Shown here one piece after another: positions 6,096-10,592 of a DNA stretch of 10,592 nt. Positions within the stretch are counted from its first letter, which is position 1. Each line of letters opens with the position of its first letter. The notes beneath the pieces were generated by a model, which was given only the letters and a program-made list of their open reading frames with translations, made no database searches and was not told where the DNA came from. The stretch covers positions 1 to 10,592 of the forward strand of contig DASYQV010000217.1 in NCBI GenBank assembly GCA_036005125.1, given 5' to 3'. The translations under genes and the position numbers were made by a program. The DNA is from DASYQV01 sp036005125. GTDB lineage: Bacteria > Acidobacteriota > Vicinamibacteria > Vicinamibacterales > UBA2999.

Positions 6096-8075
6096 GTGTG
6101 TGGCATCGCAGGCATCGTCGCAGCGGATCGCGCGGAGATCGATCCGCTCTGGCCCGCGGCCATGATCGCCACACTCGACCACCGAGGGCCGGACGACCGC
6201 GGCTTCCACCTCGAACCGGGTGTCGCGCTGGCGCACGCGCGTCTGAGCATCATCGACGTCGCGGGCGGCCGCCAGCCGATGAGCACGGTGGACCGGGCCT
6301 TCTGGATCACGTTCAACGGGGAGATTTTCAACTACGTCGAATTGCGCGAGGCGCTGGCGCGTAAAGGCCACCGCTTTCGCACGCAGTCCGACACGGAGGT
6401 GTTGCTTCACCTCTATCGGGAGCGTGGCGCCGACGCGGTCGCCGCGCTCAACGGCCAGTGGGCTGCGGGCATCTGGGACGCGCGCGCCCGGGTGCTGTTC
6501 CTCTCGCGCGATCGGCTTGGCGTGCGTCCGCTGTACTACGCGGTCGTTGGCAGCCGTCTTCTGTTCGCGTCAGAAATGAAGGCGCTCTTCGCCGTTCCGA
6601 CGGTCTCGAGAGACCTCGATCCGAAAGGCCTCGACAACGTATTCACATTCTGGACGACGCTTCCGCCGCGCACGATCTTCAAGAACATCCGGGAGCTCCC
6701 CCCCGGCCACTCGCTGACCTGGCGCGACGGCGAGATCAGCGTGTGGCCGCACTGGACACCCCGCTTTCCCGACGCGTCGCACGCCGCACGGACTCATCGG
6801 GAAACAGCCGCGCTGGAGGAGGAATTGCTGCAGCGCCTCGAACAGGCGACGCGCCTTCGGCTTCGCGCCGACGTTCCTGTCGGCGCGTACGTGAGCGGCG
6901 GACTCGACTCGGCCGTCGTTGCCGCGCTCGCCTCGCACGTGAACGGCGTTCCGCCGCGCACGTTCTCGATCGCCTTCGATGCTGCCGACTTCGACGAGAG
7001 CGCGCACCAGCGGCAGGTCGCCCGGACGCTCGGCACCGAGCACCACGAGCTGCGCTGTTCGAACGAGGACATCGCGCGCGCATTTCCCGACGTGGTATGG
7101 CACGCCGAGACACCCGTTCTCCGGACCGCGCCCGCGCCTCTCTACCTGCTTGCCCGGATGGTACGTGATCAAGGCTTCAAGGTCGTGCTGACCGGCGAAG
7201 GCGCCGACGAGACGCTCGGTGGGTACGACATCTTCAGAGAAGCAAAGATCCGCAGGTTCTGGTCGAGGTTCCCTTCCTCGTCGAGGCGCGCATCGCTCAT
7301 ACGGCGGTTGTATCCCTGGCTTCGCGATCTGCATCGCCAGCCGGCGGCCTACCTGCAGGCGTTCTTTCACGTGGGGCCCGGGGACCTCGTGCATCCCGCG
7401 TTCTCGCATCTGCCTCGATGGAACTTGACGTCGAGGCTCAAGCTGTTTTTCAGCGATCAGGTCGCGGCGTCGCTGACCGGATACGACGGCGTCCAGGAAC
7501 TGGTCGACAGCCTGCCGCGCAGCTACGGTGGCTGGGACCCGCTGTGCCAGGCGCAGTACCTCGAGATGGCGCATCTGCTGCCCGGCTACATCCTTTCGTC
7601 ACAAGGCGATCGAATGGCCATGGCTCATGGGGTCGAGAGCCGGTATCCCTTCCTGGACCCGGACGTCGTCGCCTTCGGGTCGACGCTCGACCCGACGCTG
7701 AAGGTCAAAGGCCTGGCCGAGAAGTACCTGCTCAAGCGGGCGGCGCGCCGACTCGTGCCTGAGTCGATCGTGAAGCGCGCGAAGCAGCCGTACCGCGCGC
7801 CGGGAGCGCATGCGTTCCTGACGGGGCGAACGGCGGAGTATGCGGCAGATCTGCTTTCGGCCGCGCAGGTGCGCCGCGACGGCGTCTTCGAGCCGGCGGC
7901 GGTGGAACATCTCGTCCGGAAAGTACGGTCCGGGCGCGCACTCGGCGTCAAGGACGACATGGCCTTCGTGGGCGTTCTCTCGACGCAGATCGTGATCGAC
8001 CGATTCGTCAACCACTTCATCACGGATACCCATGGAATTCTTAGCTCGGGAACTTCGTCGCTTCATCACCGATAA
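6096..8075 (+). CDS. asnB: Asparagine-synthase-type glutamine amidotransferase
   Basis: This 659-residue enzyme has the AsnB layout. An N-terminal class II glutaminase domain (about 1-205) releases ammonia from glutamine, with nucleophile Cys2 in MCGIAG, HARLSIID (47-54, Arg49), NGEIFN (74-79) and the SDTE glutamine-site motif (98-101). A C-terminal ATP-pyrophosphatase domain (about 240-640) adenylates a carboxylate for amidation, with the PP-loop SGGLDS (267-272), GEGADETLGGY (367-377) and GDRMAMAHGVESRYPFLD (504-521). The start is GTG at 6096, because Cys must be residue 2; the frame is open 152 codons further upstream, but that part lies over the reductase gene and has no family similarity. 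No Shine-Dalgarno site is visible. In the same subfamily are amidotransferases of exopolysaccharide/exosortase loci, so it need not make free asparagine. The next gene, an acyl carrier protein, starts 44 bases inside its end, which suggests coupled translation and a shared pathway. The symbol reflects fold, not proven substrate. Confidence 0.88.
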   Translation: MCGIAGIVAADRAEIDPLWPAAMIATLDHRGPDDRGFHLEPGVALAHARLSIIDVAGGRQPMSTVDRAFWITFNGEIFNYVELREALARKGHRFRTQSDTEVLLHLYRERGADAVAALNGQWAAGIWDARARVLFLSRDRLGVRPLYYAVVGSRLLFASEMKALFAVPTVSRDLDPKGLDNVFTFWTTLPPRTIFKNIRELPPGHSLTWRDGEISVWPHWTPRFPDASHAARTHRETAALEEELLQRLEQATRLRLRADVPVGAYVSGGLDSAVVAALASHVNGVPPRTFSIAFDAADFDESAHQRQVARTLGTEHHELRCSNEDIARAFPDVVWHAETPVLRTAPAPLYLLARMVRDQGFKVVLTGEGADETLGGYDIFREAKIRRFWSRFPSSSRRASLIRRLYPWLRDLHRQPAAYLQAFFHVGPGDLVHPAFSHLPRWNLTSRLKLFFSDQVAASLTGYDGVQELVDSLPRSYGGWDPLCQAQYLEMAHLLPGYILSSQGDRMAMAHGVESRYPFLDPDVVAFGSTLDPTLKVKGLAEKYLLKRAARRLVPESIVKRAKQPYRAPGAHAFLTGRTAEYAADLLSAAQVRRDGVFEPAAVEHLVRKVRSGRALGVKDDMAFVGVLSTQIVIDRFVNHFITDTHGILSSGTSSLHHR

Positions 8076-8400
8076 CTTTCTATTCGGCGACTCCTCCGGA
8101 CGGTTTGCCTTCTCCGACGACGACTCATTGCAGGAACGGGGGATCGTCGACTCCACGGGAATCCTCGAGCTCGTGTGTCATCTGCAGGAGAAATACGCGA
8201 TCAGGATCGAGGACGAAGAGATCGTGCCCGAGAATCTCGATTCTGTTGCTCGGGTGGTGAGGTTCGTCGAGCACAAGCAGCGCGCGGCTGCTCGGGATCT
8301 CCACCCCACCGCGCAGGCGCGCGCGGTGGGAACCACGGACCTTCAGCCCCCTGCCCAAGTGTGCGCGGTGGGGACCCCGGATCTGGCCCGTGCGAGTTGA
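8032..8400 (+). CDS. Acyl carrier protein with a repeat-derived C-terminal tail
   Basis: Residues 1-82 form a phosphopantetheine-attachment (acyl carrier) domain. The prosthetic-group serine is Ser41 in GIVDSTGILELV (37-48), followed by helix LQEKYAIRIEDEEIVPENLDS and a final helix near 72-82. Such a protein carries an activated acyl or aminoacyl group as a thioester; the ligase encoded next is the natural loading enzyme. The domain resembles stand-alone carriers of exopolysaccharide-type clusters rather than the fatty-acid AcpP. It is unusual in having about 40 extra residues: 89-102 (DLHPTAQARAVGTT) and 103-116 (DLQPPAQVCAVGTP) are an imperfect duplication, rich in Ala, Pro, Gln and Arg, with no sign of a fold. 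It arises from a 42-bp tandem DNA repeat. The gene starts 44 bases inside the amidotransferase gene and overlaps the ligase gene by 11 bases. Ribosome site weak. Confidence 0.85.
   Translation: MEFLARELRRFITDNFLFGDSSGRFAFSDDDSLQERGIVDSTGILELVCHLQEKYAIRIEDEEIVPENLDSVARVVRFVEHKQRAAARDLHPTAQARAVGTTDLQPPAQVCAVGTPDLARAS
8296..8379 (+). repeat. 42-bp tandem repeat inside the acyl carrier protein gene
   Basis: Copies at 8296-8337 and 8338-8379 agree at 31 of 42 positions by my count, and the start of a third unit (GATCTG) follows at 8380. The unit length is a multiple of three, so the reading frame is kept. It encodes the duplicated 14-residue tail segment. The repeat sits at the very end of the gene, immediately before the ligase start, where an intergenic spacer would normally be. 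Confidence 0.75.
8305..8330. repeat. Perfect 10-bp palindrome (REP-like hairpin) within the repeat
   Basis: CCCACCGCGC (8305-8314) and GCGCGGTGGG (8321-8330) are exact reverse complements around a six-base loop, giving a very stable G+C hairpin in the mRNA. The right arm recurs in the second repeat copy (GCGCGGTGGGG, 8363-8373) while its left arm has decayed. The left arm of copy one can also pair with it over 11 bp. It lies about 60 bases before the ligase start codon and could affect translation or mRNA stability between the two genes. Confidence 0.65.
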
Positions 8401-9847
8401 ACACCTGCTCGAGGAGAGCGCGCGGCAGTTTCCTGGTAAGACCGCCGTGATCTGCGCGGGCGGGCGGCATACCTATGCCGAAATCGACGTTCGCGCCAAC
8501 CGGCTCGCCACGACGCTGCGGACAGCAGGCCTTCGGACCGGCGATCGCGTCGCCATCCAGATGGAGAACTCGGTCGAGGCGATCATTGCGTTGTTCGCCA
8601 CGCTGAAAGCCGGCGGCGCGTTCGTGATGATCAATCCGCAGATCCGGAGCGCTCGCCTTGTCGAGCTCCTCGACGACAGCGGTGCCCGGGCGCTCGTCAC
8701 GCGCCATCACGCATCGGGCGAGATCGAGGTCGCCTGGCAGCGACCACACGCGAGCTCCGAGCCCGCGACACCGGAGCTTGCCGCACTGGTCTACACATCC
8801 GGGTCGACGGGACGGCCCAAGGGCGTCATGCTGAGCCACCGCAACATGACCGCGGCAGCCGCATCGATATGCACGTACCTGGAGAACACGCCCGACGACG
8901 TAATCCTCAACGTGCTGCCGCTGGCGTTCACCTATGGGCTGGGTCAGGTGACGACGGCGTTTCGCACGGGCGCGACGGTCGTGCTGGAACAGTCGTGTGC
9001 TTATCCACAAGCGATTCTCCAGACGATGGCTCGCGAACAGGTCACCGGGTTCGCTCTTGTGCCCACGATCGCCACGCTGCTCGTGCAGCAGAGTGCTGGA
9101 GGGCACCGACTGCCGGCGCTTCGATATCTCACCAACGCGGCAGCGGCCCTGTCGATCGCGAAAATCCTGAGGCTTCGCCAGGTGTTTCCCTCGGCGCGGA
9201 TTTACTCGATGTACGGTCAGACCGAGTGCCAGCGCGTGTCGTATCTGCCGCCCGATCTGATCGACGCGCGGCCGTCGTCGGTAGGCATCGCGATTCCGGG
9301 AACCGAGCTCTTCGTTGTCGACGGTCGGGGCAGGCGCGCTGCTCCCGGCGTCGCAGGCGAGCTGGTTGTCCAGGGTCCTCACGTGATGCTCGGCTACTGG
9401 AATCAGCCGGAGGAGACCGCCCGCGTGCTGCGCCCCGGGCCCACGCCGGACGAACGCGTGCTCTACACGGGCGACCTCGCGTACATCGACGAGGATGGCC
9501 TGCTCTATTTCGTGGGCCGCAAGGACGACATCATCAAGACCCGCGGCGAGAAAGTCGCGCCGCGCGAGGTCGAGGACGTCATCGCCCAGCTGGCAGGGGT
9601 CGCGGACGTCGCCGTCTACGGTGCGCCGGACGATCTGCTGGGTGAAGCGATCGTCGCTGTCGTGACCCTCGAGCCTGGCGCGTCTGTGGATGTCGAGCGG
9701 GTGCGGCGCCACTGCCTGGAACACCTGCCGGCCGTGATGGTGCCGAGAAGCGTGGAATTTCGAAAGGCGCTCCCCACCACCATGAGTGGAAAGGTCATCC
9801 GGCGCGCGCTGCGCGAGCCCGCCGGGCGGGATGGAGCGGTCGCATGA
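8390..9847 (+). CDS. AMP-forming acyl/aminoacyl ligase (ANL superfamily)
   Basis: This 485-residue enzyme activates a carboxylic acid with ATP to an acyl-adenylate and then transfers it to a thiol, most likely the phosphopantetheine of the carrier protein encoded just upstream. Motifs in order are the P-loop YTSGSTGRPKG (135-145), YGQTE (275-279), the ribose-binding Asp362 in YTGDLAYIDEDG, hinge region GRKDDIIKTRGEKVAPREVE (376-395) and catalytic Lys468 in TTMSGKVIRR. All catalytic residues are present. The stretch YLPPDLIDARPSSVGIAIPG (285-304) is like the acyl-CoA-ligase-type enzymes found with exosortase/exopolysaccharide gene sets. This is family recognition from memory, not a search. It is a little shorter than the usual 500-550. 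The start is GTG at 8390, 11 bases inside the carrier gene, because MRVEHLLEESARQFPGKTAV matches the family N terminus; no good ribosome site is seen, which fits coupled translation. Its stop overlaps the next start in ATGA. The acid substrate is unknown. Confidence 0.88.
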   Translation: MRVEHLLEESARQFPGKTAVICAGGRHTYAEIDVRANRLATTLRTAGLRTGDRVAIQMENSVEAIIALFATLKAGGAFVMINPQIRSARLVELLDDSGARALVTRHHASGEIEVAWQRPHASSEPATPELAALVYTSGSTGRPKGVMLSHRNMTAAAASICTYLENTPDDVILNVLPLAFTYGLGQVTTAFRTGATVVLEQSCAYPQAILQTMAREQVTGFALVPTIATLLVQQSAGGHRLPALRYLTNAAAALSIAKILRLRQVFPSARIYSMYGQTECQRVSYLPPDLIDARPSSVGIAIPGTELFVVDGRGRRAAPGVAGELVVQGPHVMLGYWNQPEETARVLRPGPTPDERVLYTGDLAYIDEDGLLYFVGRKDDIIKTRGEKVAPREVEDVIAQLAGVADVAVYGAPDDLLGEAIVAVVTLEPGASVDVERVRRHCLEHLPAVMVPRSVEFRKALPTTMSGKVIRRALREPAGRDGAVA

Positions 9848-10592
9848 CGCTCATGGAGCGCTTCTCGCGATCCACGCTGGACATCGACGCGGGCGGCGTC
9901 GCGGATCGCATCGCGGCATCGCTCCGCGACATCGTCGCCGGCCGGCTCCGGCGGCGTGGCCTCGTTGTCGGCCTCTCCGGCGGCATCGACAGCAGCGTCG
10001 TCGGCGTCCTGGCAGCGCGCGCGCTCGGTCCCGATCGCGTCGTCGGCCTGCTCATGCCCGAGGCGGAGTCGTCACCGGACAGCGAGCGGCTCGCGCACGT
10101 GCTTGCCGACGCGTGTGGCATTCGTACGGCGGTCGAGGACATCAGCGGCATGCTCGAGGCAGCCGGCTGCTATCGCCGTCGCGACGACGCGATTCGATCG
10201 GTGATTCCGGGCTACGGTGCGGGCTGGCGATGCAAGATCGTGCTGCCAGATCCGATCGCCACCGGCCAGTACCCCCTCTTCTCCATCGTCATGCGTCCTC
10301 CCGCGGGCGCCGAACGGCGTGTGCGCCTGCCGCTCGATGCCTATCTCGCGATCGTCGCTGCGACGAACTTCAAGCAGCGCACGCGGAAGATGATGGAGTA
10401 CCACTACGCGGATCGCCTCCGGTATGCGGTGGCGGGCACCGCCAACCTGCTGGAGCACGACCTGGGCTTCTTCGTCAAGCACGGTGACGGCGCCGCGGAC
10501 GTGAAGCCGATCGCGGGCCTCTACAAGTCGCAGGTGTATCAGCTCGCCGCGTATCTCGGTGTGCCGGAGGAAATCCGGTTGCGGCGGCCGAC
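9844..10592 (+). CDS. NAD-synthase-like amidating enzyme (3' end outside window)
   Basis: The first 249 codons are visible and the frame is still open at the window edge. The protein belongs to the NadE family, N-type ATP-pyrophosphatases that adenylate a carboxylate and amidate it with ammonia (nicotinate to nicotinamide in NAD synthesis). Visible motifs are the PP-loop GLSGGIDSS (43-51), NFKQRTRKMMEYHYAD (175-190), AGTANLLEHDLGFFVKHGDG (197-216) and KPIAGLYKSQVYQLAAYLGV (221-240). There is no nitrilase glutaminase domain at the N terminus, so it would use free or shared ammonia. Between the PP-loop half and the NFKQR motif lies a segment (about 105-172, with IPGYGAGWRCKIVLPD at 121-136) longer than I expect in housekeeping NadE. 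Together with its place in this operon, this suggests a specialised paralogue rather than the cell's NAD synthase; that is inference, and true NadE remains possible. It starts with ATGA overlapping the ligase stop, so translation is coupled. Confidence 0.82.
   Translation, partial: MTLMERFSRSTLDIDAGGVADRIAASLRDIVAGRLRRRGLVVGLSGGIDSSVVGVLAARALGPDRVVGLLMPEAESSPDSERLAHVLADACGIRTAVEDISGMLEAAGCYRRRDDAIRSVIPGYGAGWRCKIVLPDPIATGQYPLFSIVMRPPAGAERRVRLPLDAYLAIVAATNFKQRTRKMMEYHYADRLRYAVAGTANLLEHDLGFFVKHGDGAADVKPIAGLYKSQVYQLAAYLGVPEEIRLRRP

Noticed and set aside
6011..6331. 107-codon upstream extension of the aldo/keto reductase frame
   Set aside because: It runs antisense over the glutaminase domain, and the reductase family sequence begins right after the Met at 6010.
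6570..7574. 334-codon open frame on the minus strand
   Set aside because: Antisense to the well-supported amidotransferase; no recognisable domain and shadow-like composition.
8296..8379. CRISPR-like repeat
   Set aside because: The two copies are directly adjacent, only about 74% alike, have no spacers and are in frame within a coding sequence.
8201..9724. 507-codon open frame on the minus strand
   Set aside because: It is antisense to the ligase with all its motifs; the translation is low-complexity and rich in Arg, Gly and His, as expected from G+C-rich shadow frames.

Overview
The window is high-GC DNA with tightly packed genes. It includes an outer-membrane receptor of the Oar type (a carboxypeptidase-regulatory-like domain followed by a TonB-dependent-receptor-like barrel), several proteins with signal peptides, and intergenic spacers rich in short degenerate repeats. 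This mix suggests a Gram-negative soil-type bacterium, most like an Acidobacteriota lineage such as Vicinamibacteria. That assignment is inferred from gene content and style; no marker gene is present.

Left part (1-4848). A 340-bp spacer carries G+C-rich CTCTGCGT-containing repeats, an array of AATCnnn heptamers and a plausible sigma70 promoter. It leads into an exported HpcH/HpaI-family aldolase (341-1183, +). Converging on it are two minus-strand genes for exported proteins: a TonB-receptor-like outer-membrane protein (2284-4848) and, 73 bp downstream, a CE4/NodB-fold polysaccharide deacetylase-like protein (1242-2210). The convergent 58-bp gap holds a perfect-to-imperfect ATCATGA heptamer array.

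Middle (4849-6095). A 274-bp spacer contains an inverted copy of the CTCTGCGT element and a C(UUCG)G hairpin. It is followed by a minus-strand aldo/keto reductase (5123-6010), which is divergent from the next gene block across an 85-bp gap.

Right part (6096-10592, +). Four genes overlap head to tail: an asparagine-synthase-type glutamine amidotransferase (AsnB-like), a phosphopantetheine-binding acyl carrier protein, an AMP-forming acyl/aminoacyl ligase, and an NAD-synthase-like amidating enzyme cut off by the window edge. The overlaps are 44, 11 and 4 bp, so the genes look translationally coupled. The set pairs one carboxylate-activating and carrier module (ligase plus ACP) with two enzymes that adenylate a substrate and bring in ammonia. 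It therefore reads as a small pathway that builds an amide on a carrier-bound or glycan-linked acid, as in exopolysaccharide/exosortase-type loci. This block is the most interesting part of the window. The ACP also has an odd C-terminal tail made from a 42-bp tandem repeat containing a perfect palindrome.

No tRNA, rRNA, CRISPR array, insertion sequence or phage gene was seen.
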